A program made the position numbers and the translations under genes. A DNA stretch of 64,000 bases from the NCBI RefSeq assembly GCF_025631005.1, contig NZ_JAOTPL010000004.1, positions 184,032 to 248,031 of the forward strand. Direction: 5' to 3'. Below, in pieces: positions 34,427 through 43,925 of this stretch (its first letter is position 1; each line of letters opens with the position of its first letter). This DNA is from Haoranjiania flava (GTDB lineage: Bacteria; Bacteroidota; Bacteroidia; Chitinophagales; Chitinophagaceae). Under the pieces are notes generated by a model that worked only from the letters and a program-made list of their open reading frames with translations, was not told where the DNA came from and ran no database searches.

Positions 34427-34499
34427 TTTTAAGTTACAGCCGAAGATCGCAGAATGCAGCAAGCCCTATAGAATGAAATATTAGTTTACTATCAATACC

Positions 34500-35702
34500 A
34501 TGCAAGGAAAGAAAATACTTATCGGCATCACAGGCAGCATAGCAGCTTATAAAATTATTGAGCTGGTAAGAATGCTGGTAAAAGCAGGCGCAGAGGTGAA
34601 AGTGATCATGACACCTTCTGCCAGGGATTTTGTTTCCCCGCTGGTGTTGAGCACGCTTTCAAAAAATAAAGTACAATCAGATCTGTTTGCAGAAGATACC
34701 TGGTCAAACCATGTAATGCTGGGACGTTGGGCAGATGTATTTGTTATTGCACCGCTGAGCTGTAATACGCTTGCTAAAATGGCAACAGGCAACTGTGATA
34801 ATTTTTTACTGGCTGTATATCTATCCGCCACCTGCCCCGTAATAGCTGCACCGGCAATGGATGAAGATATGTGGAAGCACCCGGCCACCAGGAAGAATGT
34901 AGAGACGATACTTGCGCATGGCGTAAAGGTGTTGAACGTAGCAAACGGTGAGCTTGCCAGCGGCCTCACGGGCGAAGGCAGAATGGCCGAGCCTGCACAA
35001 ATCTTTGCAGCTCTTGCCAAAAGCTTTAGAAAAAATAGTTTTCAAGGGAAAAAAGTACTTATTACTTCCGGGCCTACTTACGAAGCAATAGACCCTGTAC
35101 GTTTCATCGGCAACCATTCTTCAGGGAAGATGGGCATGGCGCTGGCAGAGGCATTTTACCTGCATGGCGCTGATGTAGTGGTGATAAGCGGCCCATCTAA
35201 TATAACGCCTGCATTTGATGATATACAGGTATTGCATGTTACCAGCGCGCAGGAAATGTACAATACTGTTCATGCGCATTTCAATGAAACGGATATAGCC
35301 GTGCTTGCGGCGGCTGTAGCAGATTACAAACCGGCGACCGTAGCAGATCAGAAAATAAAGAAATCTGAAGTTCTTTTTAACCTGGAGCTTACCCGCACCA
35401 AAGATATTCTTGCATCCCTGGGAGAAATAAAAAATCAAGAACAATTGCTGGTGGGCTTTGCACTGGAAACAAACAATGCCTTCCAAAATGCAGTGGCCAA
35501 ACTGGAAAATAAAAATGCCGATCTCATTGTGCTCAATTCCACGCAGGATACGGGCGCCGGCTTCGGCATAGATACCAATAAGGTCACCATATTTGACAGA
35601 GATGGAAATCAATACCCGTCTGCAGTAAAATCAAAAAAAGAAATTGCTGAGTTTATCGTGGAAATAGTACATAATAAATATTGTGCTAAGCCCGATCTGT
35701 AA
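34500..35702 (+). CDS. coaBC: Bifunctional phosphopantothenoylcysteine decarboxylase/ligase CoaBC
   Basis: CoaBC carries out two steps of coenzyme A synthesis. The 400-residue protein has an N-terminal flavoprotein decarboxylase half (GITGSIAAYKIIELVRMLV, active-site-type His in WSNHVMLGRWAD, PAMDEDMW) and a C-terminal CTP-dependent ligase half (ITSGPTYEAIDPVRFIGNHS, then SSGKMG, KIKKS with catalytic Lys, LVGFALET). Length is normal. It is followed 74 nt later by a DUF4296 lipoprotein gene on the same strand. Confidence 0.96.
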   Translation: MQGKKILIGITGSIAAYKIIELVRMLVKAGAEVKVIMTPSARDFVSPLVLSTLSKNKVQSDLFAEDTWSNHVMLGRWADVFVIAPLSCNTLAKMATGNCDNFLLAVYLSATCPVIAAPAMDEDMWKHPATRKNVETILAHGVKVLNVANGELASGLTGEGRMAEPAQIFAALAKSFRKNSFQGKKVLITSGPTYEAIDPVRFIGNHSSGKMGMALAEAFYLHGADVVVISGPSNITPAFDDIQVLHVTSAQEMYNTVHAHFNETDIAVLAAAVADYKPATVADQKIKKSEVLFNLELTRTKDILASLGEIKNQEQLLVGFALETNNAFQNAVAKLENKNADLIVLNSTQDTGAGFGIDTNKVTIFDRDGNQYPSAVKSKKEIAEFIVEIVHNKYCAKPDL

Positions 35703-35776
35703 ACATTACTAACATTAACCCTGCTAACGCCTTAAAAACTTAATTTTGCAATCGAGTAGAAATACTAAAAATCAGA

Positions 35777-36286
35777 ATGAGCCACAATAGTTTTAAACAT
35801 CTTGCCATTTTTTTATGCTGTACAGTTTTGCTGATAGCCTGCTCTAAGGTACCGCGCAAATACATTCAGCCGGAAGAGATGAAAGAACTGATGTGGGAAA
35901 TGATGTTTGCAGACAAGATAGCAGCCGAAGGCGGCCTGGTAATGCCGGCACTCACCGATACTATGTCTAAGGAATTCAGCAAAGTGCTGAAACACCACGG
36001 CGTGACACAGGCAAAATTTGTAAAGAGCCTGGAATATTACCAATCCACACCAGACATTCAAAAGGCGCTCTACGACAGCATTTTCAATTATGGCAGCCGC
36101 ATGTCTGAAGCGGTGCAAGCACGTTTGCGTATAAAGGATTCTCTGCGCAATGCGCATATAGCTGACAGCCTGGAAAGCCTGGAGCCTGCAGCAAAGAATG
36201 TATCTTACATACAACGTACAAAACGTGCGTTTAAACTGTTTACTACAAACAGGTTTTACCAGAAAAGCCTCTACCGCAAGGATTAA
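35777..36286 (+). CDS. DUF4296 lipoprotein
   Basis: The 169-residue protein has a lipoprotein signal (FLCCTVLLIAC, Cys22) and the DUF4296 domain: PEEMKELMWEMMFADKIA, then KVLKHHGVTQAKFVKSLEYY and a helical, Arg/Ser-rich tail. The family is confined to Bacteroidota and its function is unknown. It is probably anchored to a membrane facing the periplasm. It may share a transcript with coaBC and is followed by a terminator. Confidence 0.88.
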   Translation: MSHNSFKHLAIFLCCTVLLIACSKVPRKYIQPEEMKELMWEMMFADKIAAEGGLVMPALTDTMSKEFSKVLKHHGVTQAKFVKSLEYYQSTPDIQKALYDSIFNYGSRMSEAVQARLRIKDSLRNAHIADSLESLEPAAKNVSYIQRTKRAFKLFTTNRFYQKSLYRKD

Positions 36287-36337
36287 TAAGACTCAAAGCA
36301 GAGGATAACGCTGCAATATGCTACCATAGCATTCAAC

Positions 36338-36370
36338 AAAAAAAGAGACAGCAGCAGCTATCTCTTTTTA
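36338..36370. terminator. Bidirectional terminator between DUF4296 and PUR genes
   Basis: AAAAAGAGACAGC (36,340-36,352) pairs with GCTATCTCTTTTT (36,357-36,369) with one mismatch and AGCA as loop. It lies between convergent stops at 36,286 and 36,389, with A- and T-runs on its two sides. Confidence 0.8.
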
Positions 36371-36388
36371 TCTTTTAGTAAGTTGGTA

Positions 36389-36850
36389 TTACCATTTATC
36401 TACGTGTTCATTAGCCAGGTTGTCTCCTGAAGATGCAGAAGGTTTGTACTCAACAGGCGGCTCTTCCACGGTTTCGTCGGTCTTAGGTTGCTCTTCAGTC
36501 GGTTTGCTGATCTCCTGAACAGGTTCTTTTTTCTCTGCAGGCGTATACTCGCCTTCCTCGTATTCGTGGTTGAACGCATCAAAGTCAAAGTCAGGCATCA
36601 ATTCTGTCTTCACGTGTTCAATGGTTTCTATAAGCGCTTTCAGGAACTTGTTGAAGTCTTCCTTATACAGAAAAACTTTATGCCTGTCGTAGCCATCGTC
36701 GTTAAAGCGTTTCCTGCTTTCGGTGATAGTAAGGTAATAATCGTTACTACGTGTTTCCCGTACATCGAAAAAGTAGGTTCTTCTTTTGCCTGCTTTTATG
36801 CGCTTACTGTAAACGCTTTCCTGTTTCTTATCATTATTTTCGTACGCCAC
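36389..36850 (-). CDS. PUR-domain (DUF3276, BpuR-like) nucleic-acid-binding protein
   Basis: The N-terminal 90 residues form a PUR domain as in Bacteroidota DUF3276 proteins: YSKRIKAGKRRTYFFDVRET, then YYLTITESRKRF and KVFLYKEDFNKFLKAL. The rest (about residues 95-153) is an acidic, Pro/Glu-rich tail ending in ANEHVDKW. PUR domains bind single-stranded purine-rich RNA or DNA. The family is linked to RNA binding in Borrelia (BpuR); its target here is unknown. It is a single gene. Confidence 0.88.
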   Translation of the reverse strand: MAYENNDKKQESVYSKRIKAGKRRTYFFDVRETRSNDYYLTITESRKRFNDDGYDRHKVFLYKEDFNKFLKALIETIEHVKTELMPDFDFDAFNHEYEEGEYTPAEKKEPVQEISKPTEEQPKTDETVEEPPVEYKPSASSGDNLANEHVDKW

Positions 36851-37056
36851 AATACTATAATTTAATGTTCAAAAAAATACTTTATCAACTAATGTATACA
36901 CAAATATAATATTGTTTTTTATCTGTCAAAATTTTTTTGCTAAAAAAATAAATAAGCATGAATTATAATTTGAAGCGTATCAATTATTATTATTTTAAAA
37001 AAGATAACGTAATGGTCTTAAACACGTTGCTGATAGTTGCATTTTATTTTAAAATA

Positions 37057-39375
37057 TTAGTTTGAGCGGCTTACATATTTTTTAAAGTAGCCGCATTCTG
37101 CGATCACTTCCCGGTAATATTTTGTATCTGCGTATTTTTGTTTAAGGTCTTTGAATCCTTTCCATGCTTTGAAATTTATTACACCCTTTTCGTAAGGATA
37201 GTAATAATCTTTTTTGAAATACGTGTTTGCATAAAATTCATTACGTTCCACTTTTGCCAGCATGTATGCCATCCTGGCTTTTTCCTCCCTGTCATGGGCA
37301 GCCTTGTCGGCGATCTCATAATAATATTTCGCATATTTCATGCTGTGGAGGTATGGTTTATTGCGATCGAGGATATAGTTGCTCCCGTATTCTCCCACAA
37401 TATCGTTGTAATAAAATGCGCGCGCATTGCCGAAGTAGGATGCATTGTAGAAGGCATTGCCCAGCAGCAATGCATTGTTGTATATATCTTCACCTGCGGC
37501 CAGTTTGCGTTGCATTTCCTGTACTTTTTCCAAAAAAGCGAGCTTGGTATATTTTACGCTTTGCTTTGCCTGGTGGTCGCAATCATTGCAGTCAGCGATC
37601 TTTCCGTTGAAGGGATTGCCGTACAATTGCATATCTTTATAAGATGAAGTATAGCGTTCACCATTACTGTAAGTACGCGTCACAGGTGTGGCTTTTTTCA
37701 TAACCTCAATAGCATCGTCTATTTTATTATTGTAAAAAAGATATATGGCGCGGCTTTCGTAAATATCACTCAGGTTATATTGATACATTCCCGTAAACAA
37801 TTCTTCCCAGGGTGTTTTGTTATTCTTCAGCAGAAATTGCTCTATGGCCCTGCTGTTATCCTGGTTTTGAAAGTATTTGCCGTCGCTGAAAACCAATTCC
37901 GACAAAAGGTGCTGGCCGTTGTCTCTGTACACTGCCGACAAATATTTCTTTATCCAAGTTTCTGTGTATGTGTGGCGGAAAGCATTGCTATGATCGGTGT
38001 TTGCTGCCGTTTCTTTATATAGCCAGACCAGGTGGGGCAATAAATCTTTTTCCACGGCAGCATCAATCTTTTTCACTTGCGAAATTTTATTTACCAGGTT
38101 AAACAATTTTATTTGTTTATCCACCAGTTCATTTCCTTTGTTTTGTGTTTTTGCCAGGGCAAATGCTTTTTCGGCGAGCCCATAATTTCCCTGGAAAATA
38201 TTCAGGTATCCGGAAGCTAATGTCCACAATGCAGGATTATCCAGCAGCTCAGGCTTAGCCGCCACTTCGTTTATCCACTTCAATGTTGGCTGGTCTATCT
38301 TTCCTTTTATATGTTTAAAATAATCCCCGGTGGCTTTAAAACCGTTTTCGATGAATACATTAATGTTTTCTTCCTGTGAGTTTACCCAGCGAGTAAGCAG
38401 GAAATTCAGGTGCGGGCTGGCCGGGCTTAGCTTGTATATTTCCTTCATGGCAAGAGCCTCATCGCCATAATAGCCGTTCATAGCCCAGGCAGCAGCTTGT
38501 ACATTTTTGTCCGAAGCCTGATGCAATACGCCCTGCAATTTATCTTTAGACATTGGCTTGAAATTGTACACCGCCATCTGGCGCAGAGAAGGCGCTGCAT
38601 TGAATACCTCAGCAAACACGGCATTTGACTTCTCAAAATTCTTCTGGTTGTAATAAACGCCGCCCACATAAGCCAGGGCCCTGTAATAAAGTGTATTCCT
38701 GGGCTGTTCTTTTTCTGTTTTATTAAAATACCCGATCAGCGATTTCTGATCTACCGAATAGAACTTTGCTTTCATTGCCTGGAACCACATACGGTTGGCG
38801 ATAAACGGGTCCGATTTGCCGGTCTTGTTATAAATTTGCTCGATTTTTCCTGCAACGGATGCATCAGCCTTTAGCGTTACGCGGTTTTGATAATCCCAGT
38901 AGTCATAAGTTTGTGCTGTATATTTTTCTATACTTTTCGCTACCTTCAGGAACTTTATGAAGTTTTTTACTTTGCTGTTGCCCAGGTTAATGTTATAAGG
39001 TGTTTCTGTATGTTCATTATTGTCAGCTGCTTTTTCAATACGGCCCAGGTCTTTTGTAATGCTGTCGTTGAGCAAATAATATTTCAGTGCATCCGGCTTC
39101 ATAGCATTGCCCAGGTAGTCTTGCCAATCGGCCACTATATCCTCATTGTACATGGTGCTGTTTTCCATGTATGCATTATTGTAAAACCTGTCTGAAGGCG
39201 CGTAGAACATGGGCTCGTAAGACTTGTCGGCAAAGGCTTCCGGCGTGAATGATGACAGGTAAGAGAAATCCCAGCCGCCGTCTGCACAGGCGAATGCATA
39301 AGCCCCGCCGCCAAGTATGGCAGCAATGCTAAAAGCTGTTAACGAGTTTTTTAAAGATAGTTTTTTCATAAGCAT
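37057..39375 (-). CDS. TPR-rich secreted protein of unknown function
   Basis: I do not recognise this 772-residue protein by name. A signal peptide (MKKLSLKNSLTAFSIAAILG, from the ATG at 39,369; two in-frame starts are 6 nt apart) leads to a Tyr/Asn/Lys-rich mature part made of TPR-like helices, for example YRALAYVGGVYYNQKNFEKS and LGNAFYNASYFGNARAFYYN. There are cysteine pairs (CNDCDH). Its start lies inside the last 47 nt of the preceding lipoprotein gene, so both are expressed together. A partner role in binding or a cell-surface complex is inferred. Confidence 0.7.
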   Translation of the reverse strand: MLMKKLSLKNSLTAFSIAAILGGGAYAFACADGGWDFSYLSSFTPEAFADKSYEPMFYAPSDRFYNNAYMENSTMYNEDIVADWQDYLGNAMKPDALKYYLLNDSITKDLGRIEKAADNNEHTETPYNINLGNSKVKNFIKFLKVAKSIEKYTAQTYDYWDYQNRVTLKADASVAGKIEQIYNKTGKSDPFIANRMWFQAMKAKFYSVDQKSLIGYFNKTEKEQPRNTLYYRALAYVGGVYYNQKNFEKSNAVFAEVFNAAPSLRQMAVYNFKPMSKDKLQGVLHQASDKNVQAAAWAMNGYYGDEALAMKEIYKLSPASPHLNFLLTRWVNSQEENINVFIENGFKATGDYFKHIKGKIDQPTLKWINEVAAKPELLDNPALWTLASGYLNIFQGNYGLAEKAFALAKTQNKGNELVDKQIKLFNLVNKISQVKKIDAAVEKDLLPHLVWLYKETAANTDHSNAFRHTYTETWIKKYLSAVYRDNGQHLLSELVFSDGKYFQNQDNSRAIEQFLLKNNKTPWEELFTGMYQYNLSDIYESRAIYLFYNNKIDDAIEVMKKATPVTRTYSNGERYTSSYKDMQLYGNPFNGKIADCNDCDHQAKQSVKYTKLAFLEKVQEMQRKLAAGEDIYNNALLLGNAFYNASYFGNARAFYYNDIVGEYGSNYILDRNKPYLHSMKYAKYYYEIADKAAHDREEKARMAYMLAKVERNEFYANTYFKKDYYYPYEKGVINFKAWKGFKDLKQKYADTKYYREVIAECGYFKKYVSRSN

Positions 39376-40327
39376 TGATATTTGTAGAATCTAAATCGTA
39401 AAAAATAATTTCACCAGGCGGTTGTTTCAGGCTTTTACGCAGATCTGCCACCATTTCCTTCAAATCTTTTTCGCTGATGCTTTCTATTTTTACTTCATCG
39501 TCTTTTTTAAAATAATGACCAAAGTAATTACCTGATTGCAGCACAATAAAGCGGCTGTCATCTATTTTTTTAAAAGCCTTTTGCGCTTCCATATCTTTTA
39601 GACGTATCCTGCTCACAAGGCGTAAAATCTTGTTTTGGCGGCTGTGTATCATCCAGGCATATAGCGGTACTGCTACGTTTAACTGCAACGGATAGTTTTT
39701 CAATGAAGGTAAATATCTTTTGGCAATGTTGCGGTCGTAAATAGAATTTAAGGAGTCTGCGGCTATAGTACCCATGTTGTAATACATCAGTACGCCCTTG
39801 TGCACCTTAGGAATACCGGTCCTGTTGTGATATTTTGCCTGGTGCAATCGGATGGTGGCAGACAAGGTATCCTTCGTTTTTTCTGCCAACAGGTTTACAA
39901 AAGCAAGAAAACGGTCTTTGCTGTTAAGCGTCCAGTCGCAGTCCAGCTGAATTTCGCGGGTAGTGATATTGTTCTCCCGGTTTATCTGCCCGATGTAATC
40001 AACCACATGTGCTGCCAATTGAGGTAAGTCTGCACGTTCATTGAGCATCACCTCATTTTTTATATACACAACGGGTACAATTTCCTTTACAGGCGGTTTG
40101 CTCTCAAAAAATACAGGCATTACAGGAACGGGCGTATTATTTTTCATGGCTATATCAAAGTAGCGTACATATAGCTTGTTTACATCTAACTCTTCCAGGA
40201 TTTGTTTTTCCGGCGCGGTTAAAGTAAAGTTTGTTTTCCAGTAATAAAATGCTGCTTCAACAGGATGTTTTTCTTCCTTACATCCTACCATAAAAAAAAT
40301 GATCAGCAGCAGCCGGCATCGGTACAT
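39329..40327 (-). CDS. Lipoprotein of unknown function, overlapping the TPR gene
   Basis: The 332-residue protein starts at the ATG at 40,327 with a lipoprotein signal (MYRCRLLLIIFFMVGC, Cys16). The mature part has a TIM-barrel-like order, with NKLYVRYFDIAM, IQLDCDWTLNSKDRFLAFVN, ATIRLHQAKYHN and LMYYNMGTIA, reminiscent of glycoside-hydrolase-like DUF3142 proteins, but I cannot confirm it. It overlaps the start of the TPR-rich secreted protein by 41-47 nt. The two may act together on surface glycans. Confidence 0.7.
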   Translation of the reverse strand: MYRCRLLLIIFFMVGCKEEKHPVEAAFYYWKTNFTLTAPEKQILEELDVNKLYVRYFDIAMKNNTPVPVMPVFFESKPPVKEIVPVVYIKNEVMLNERADLPQLAAHVVDYIGQINRENNITTREIQLDCDWTLNSKDRFLAFVNLLAEKTKDTLSATIRLHQAKYHNRTGIPKVHKGVLMYYNMGTIAADSLNSIYDRNIAKRYLPSLKNYPLQLNVAVPLYAWMIHSRQNKILRLVSRIRLKDMEAQKAFKKIDDSRFIVLQSGNYFGHYFKKDDEVKIESISEKDLKEMVADLRKSLKQPPGEIIFYDLDSTNINAYEKTIFKKLVNSF

Positions 40328-40401
40328 GCCGACGAAATTAAATATATTTTTCTGATTACTGAAACAAGTGCGTTGTTTGTGATATAAGTTATGCAAAGAG
40401 C

Positions 40402-42210
40402 TTATGCCTGCATCACCTGTTTGTTGTAGAGTTCTGCATAGTAACCGTTGTTTTTGATAAGCGCTGCATGGCTGCCCTGCTCTATAATGCGGCCTTCATC
40501 CAGTACAATGATCTTTGAAAAATCAAACACGGTAAATATCCTGTGTGTGATGATGATGGCTGTTTTATCGCCCAGCACTGTGTTGAGGTTGTTGATGATA
40601 ATGTTTTCTGTCTTTGCATCTACGGCGCTGAGGCAATCGTCAAATATCATCAGCTCGGGTTTTTTGATCAGCGCCCTTGCAATGGATATACGTTGCTTCT
40701 GTCCTCCGCTAAGCGTAACGCCTCTTTCGCCTACACGTGTCTGGTAACCATTATCAAGCGATAAGATCTCGTTGTGGATACCGGCAAGCTTAGCTGCATT
40801 TTCCACCTGTTGTACAGTCGGGCTTTCTTTCAGCCCGAAAGCAATATTGTTGTAAACGGTATCGCTGAAAAGAAACACATCCTGTGGCACATAGCTGATA
40901 TGATCGCGCAGGTGCGAAAGCCTGATGTTGTTGATGTTGGTATTATCAATCAATATTTTACCTTCGTCAGGTTCATAAAAATGCAACAGCAATTGTGCAA
41001 GGGTAGTTTTGCCGCTGCCGGTTTTACCCAGCACCAATACTTTTTCTCCTTTCCTGATATCAAGCGATAAATGATCAAGCGCTTTGATGCCGGTATTTTT
41101 ATAGGTGAATGAAACTTTGTCGAACCTGATATCCGCATTAATATCCGCATTGATTGTTCCCGGCTTATCTTCAATCTCAGGCTGTGTTTCCAGGAACTCA
41201 TTGAGCCTTTTCTGGGATGCAGACGCACGCTGTATCATATTGGCCACCCAACCGATGGCAGTAAAAGGAAATATCAGCATGTTGATGTACATCACAAACT
41301 CAACCACAACACCAATGCTGGATGAATTGTTCAGTATCATCATACTGCCGATGAAAATGGTCAGCAACGTGCTTAAGCCCACGATCATAGCGGTAGTAGG
41401 GAAGAAGACAGACTCTATCTTGGCCAGGCTTATAGCGTTGGTACGGTAGGCATCGTTGTTGATGCGGAAAAAGTTGATCATCGATTTCTCCTGCACGAAA
41501 GATTTGATCACCCTGATGCCGGAGTAAGATTCCTGTGCCGTGGTGGTAATGTCGGAAAGCTTAGCTTGTACAACTTCGCTTTTTTTGTGAATGATGGAGT
41601 TGACGAAATAAATGGTGACAGCCAGTACCGGTAGGGGAGCGAGGGTCAGCAACGAGAGCTTAACGTCTTTCCCAAACATATTGAAGAGGCAAAAAGCAAT
41701 GATAGAAACGAGGTTTACCAGGTGCATAATGGCCGGGCCGGTGTAAAATCTTACCCTGCTGACGTCTTCAGCCATACGATTCATGAGATCTCCGGTGCTG
41801 TGCATCTTATAAAAACCCGCATCGAGCTTCTGGTAGTGATCGTAGACCTCATTCTTCTGGTCGTATTCAATATGCCTGCTCATTACGATCATGGTCTGGC
41901 GCATAAAGAACATCATCACCCCGCGGATAACTGCCAGTAGCAAGATCACCAGGCTGGATATCACCACGATTTTACCGTAGTCGAATTGGTCTACCCAGGC
42001 AAAGAAATTATTGATAAGCGCAAATTGGGAAGGATTTACAGAAGCAGGCTTGCCATTTGGCAGCATTTCCTGCACTTTGTTTATAACGTAGCCCGTAATT
42101 TCCGGGGCAAGCACCGCGAAATAATTGGAAGCGCATATGAACAGGATGCCGGCAAAAAACCTTAGCCTGTACTTCCATAAATATTTGTTGACTGCTTTAA
42201 GATGCTTCAA
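40402..42210 (-). CDS. ABC exporter (fused permease and ATPase, MsbA-like)
   Basis: The 602-residue protein has an ABC type-I exporter permease of six spans (about residues 15-320) and an ATPase domain with Walker A (VLGKTGSGKTTL), the signature LSGGQKQRISIARAL, Walker B (LMIFDDCLSAVD) and the H-loop ITHRIF. Homodimers of this design export lipids, peptides or drugs. Substrate is unknown. It ends 74 nt before the lipoprotein gene's start on the same strand, and its own start is 76 nt from the divergent tRNA. Confidence 0.92.
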   Translation of the reverse strand: MKHLKAVNKYLWKYRLRFFAGILFICASNYFAVLAPEITGYVINKVQEMLPNGKPASVNPSQFALINNFFAWVDQFDYGKIVVISSLVILLLAVIRGVMMFFMRQTMIVMSRHIEYDQKNEVYDHYQKLDAGFYKMHSTGDLMNRMAEDVSRVRFYTGPAIMHLVNLVSIIAFCLFNMFGKDVKLSLLTLAPLPVLAVTIYFVNSIIHKKSEVVQAKLSDITTTAQESYSGIRVIKSFVQEKSMINFFRINNDAYRTNAISLAKIESVFFPTTAMIVGLSTLLTIFIGSMMILNNSSSIGVVVEFVMYINMLIFPFTAIGWVANMIQRASASQKRLNEFLETQPEIEDKPGTINADINADIRFDKVSFTYKNTGIKALDHLSLDIRKGEKVLVLGKTGSGKTTLAQLLLHFYEPDEGKILIDNTNINNIRLSHLRDHISYVPQDVFLFSDTVYNNIAFGLKESPTVQQVENAAKLAGIHNEILSLDNGYQTRVGERGVTLSGGQKQRISIARALIKKPELMIFDDCLSAVDAKTENIIINNLNTVLGDKTAIIITHRIFTVFDFSKIIVLDEGRIIEQGSHAALIKNNGYYAELYNKQVMQA

Positions 42211-42286
42211 TTGTTTTTTGGCAAAAATACGGCAAGTTGGCCAGATTTTTTTGGAGAAATAATAAAGTTACTGTTATTTTGCACCC

Positions 42287-42371
42287 GGAGAGATGGCAGA
42301 GCGGTCGAATGCGGCGGTCTTGAAAACCGTTGACTGTCACAGGTCCGGGGGTTCGAATCCCTCTCTCTCCG
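42287..42371 (+). tRNA. tRNA-Ser(UGA)
   Basis: The acceptor stem is GGAGAGA (42,287-42,293) with TCTCTCC (42,364-42,370), discriminator G. The anticodon loop CTTGAAA is closed by CGGT/ACCG, giving anticodon TGA (42,321-42,323), for UCA codons. A long variable arm and the T-loop GTTCGAATCC are present, as in class II tRNA. CCA is not encoded. Confidence 0.97.
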
Positions 42372-42374
42372 CTG

Positions 42375-42409
42375 AGAGGGGCTTCATCAAGAAGCCCCTC
42401 TTTTTTTTT
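42375..42409 (+). terminator. Strong terminator after tRNA-Ser
   Basis: AGAGGGGCTT (42,375-42,384) pairs perfectly with AAGCCCCTCT (42,392-42,401), followed by nine T. It ends the tRNA transcript 4 nt after the mature 3' end. Confidence 0.95.
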
Positions 42410-42474
42410 GGCAAATCAGCAATCCTTTTTCTTTCATTTTCAGATGGTTATGGATCAGTTTCAAAACCTGTGGA
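42410..42474. other. Junction between tRNA terminator and IS remnant
   Basis: This 65-bp stretch holds no recognisable gene or tRNA 3'-end duplicate. It marks where ordinary sequence gives way to the decayed accessory DNA. Confidence 0.4.
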
Positions 42475-43060
42475 CTAAGCAAATAATTTAGTCAATCTAA
42501 AGAGGAAGAAATTAATATTTCCGACACCCCTAAACTGACTTCTGAACGCTTTTATCTTAGCATTGAACGATTCTGCTGAAGCATTGGTGCTCTTGTTATC
42601 AAAGTAGTTCAGTATGTTTCTATAATGGTTCTTTATCGTCCTGGACCGTATTGAATGATTTGAATCCCGAAGCCTCAACATGCTGATGCCACAGCCCCAA
42701 TCTGGCATAGGCGACCCCCTTGTCCTTGATGCTGTTATAGATCCACGATAATCTCTGGCTTAACTCATAGGCTTTTTCTAGGTCTGCGTAGAGCCCAATA
42801 ATATCCTGCCTCTATCCTTCTGGTCTTGGGTCCACTTGTCCTGGGATTTATAGAGCAGGTACCTGGATCTTGCGAGCAGCTGCTTAAGCTTTGTCATAAG
42901 CTGCTATAGCTTCTATTGAAACCTCTAACTTTTCAGCTATTTTCGCTAACTCTTTTTATTAAGTGTTGTTTTATTTCCACCTAGCTTATCCTGTAGCACA
43001 TCATTTAGACCAGCAACCATCCCCTCTATAGCGGAGAAGCCCAAGTCCAAACAGCGTAAA
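42475..43060 (-). pseudogene. Decayed ISL3-like (ISAon1-type) transposase
   Basis: The last 77 codons remain open and include DNKSTNASAESFNAKIKAF and QFRGVGNINFFLFRLT, the conserved C-terminus of ISL3-like DDE transposases common in Bacteroidota. Upstream on the minus strand the frame breaks at least twice: LKQLLARSRYLLYKSQDKWT lies in one frame, YADLEKAYELSQRLSWIY in another. No intact terminal inverted repeats were found. It is an inactive IS remnant. Confidence 0.85.
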
Positions 43061-43063
43061 ATG

Positions 43064-43608
43064 TTACGGAGATAGCCGCACTATTACTGGTTTATCCACA
43101 ATTATGGGTTGGGGATATTTCATTGTATATTCTCCGGTTTTCATTCTATCAATGATATTACCAATATAAAAAACTAATCCAATATCGTATTGAGCCATCT
43201 CCTTGTTTAAGCCGATTACATTTACCATAGGCTCATTAATTTTCCAAATGCGCCAATTAGCAGTATATTCTATTACGGGGTCTCCACGCCTTATGTCATA
43301 GTCTAATGTACTTCTGAAAAAAATATTTTCTGTATTTCCGACCTGTGGGCAGGAACCCATTTTTTCTATAATATTTTCCCATATCCCTACCTTTATAACA
43401 GTATGTGCATAAAGATCTACTTCATAACTGAGAATATCTTTGGTTGAAAAAGCATTAACTGTAAATTCATTTTTAAAGACTTTATGACCTGACTGTTTAG
43501 TTGCGTATAATCATCTGCAATATATTGGAAGCACTTAAATTTCTTTTCTGTTATTTGTACTTTAAAAATGTCTCCTTTTTTTATGTAAACTCTTTTTCTT
43601 TTTTTCAT
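43064..43608 (-). pseudogene. Frameshifted Imm26-like immunity gene
   Basis: The first frame from the ATG at 43,608 gives KKRKRVYIKKGDIFKVQI and QYIADDYTQLNSQVIK, the second resumes as VFKNEFTVNAFSTKDILSYE and WENIIEKMGSCPQVGNTEN to the stop at 43,064. One missing base near 43,487-43,492 joins them. The assembled protein resembles Imm26-type immunity proteins (PF15428) from polymorphic toxin systems. The IS remnant lies directly downstream. Confidence 0.7.
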
Positions 43609-43766
43609 TAGTTTAGTATCTTATAATTGGATAAGTCGTATAGGTAGTGCGAATTTCAGCGCCCGGCAAAATTTTGGTGCGACCGAATTAATTTTATTGA
43701 ATAATTGTCTCCACTTTTTTTAAGATCATAGAAGTTAATCAATTTTTGTTCTATTACCCTTGCATC
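43609..43766. other. Gap between Imm26-like pseudogene and toxin remnant 1
   Basis: AT-rich sequence with no ORF or hairpin recognised. It spaces the toxin tip from its presumed immunity gene by about 160 bp, more than usual, which again points to decay. Confidence 0.35.
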
Positions 43767-43925
43767 TTATAAACTCATAGATTTTTGAAGTACAACTTGA
43801 TACTCAAGTTTTGCCTTAGGTGTTAATGCTTGAAGATCCTCGCCAAATATCATTATAAAAGAAATTGTAAATCTGTTTTTTCTATGCTTCGACATGCCCT
43901 GTGGAATATGCGTTTTATTCAACAT
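43767..43925 (-). pseudogene. Polymorphic-toxin C-terminal remnant 1
   Basis: This 52-codon minus-strand frame (from the ATG at 43,925; HIPQGMSKHRKNRFTISF, then DLQALTPKAKLEYQVVLQKS) ends at 43,767, upstream of the Imm26-like gene. The pattern HIPxGMSKHR...LTPKxKLxYQ is typical of the end of Rhs/YD-type toxin domains of Bacteroidota, as I recall them. The N-terminal part of the toxin is missing, so this is a leftover tip. Confidence 0.5.
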
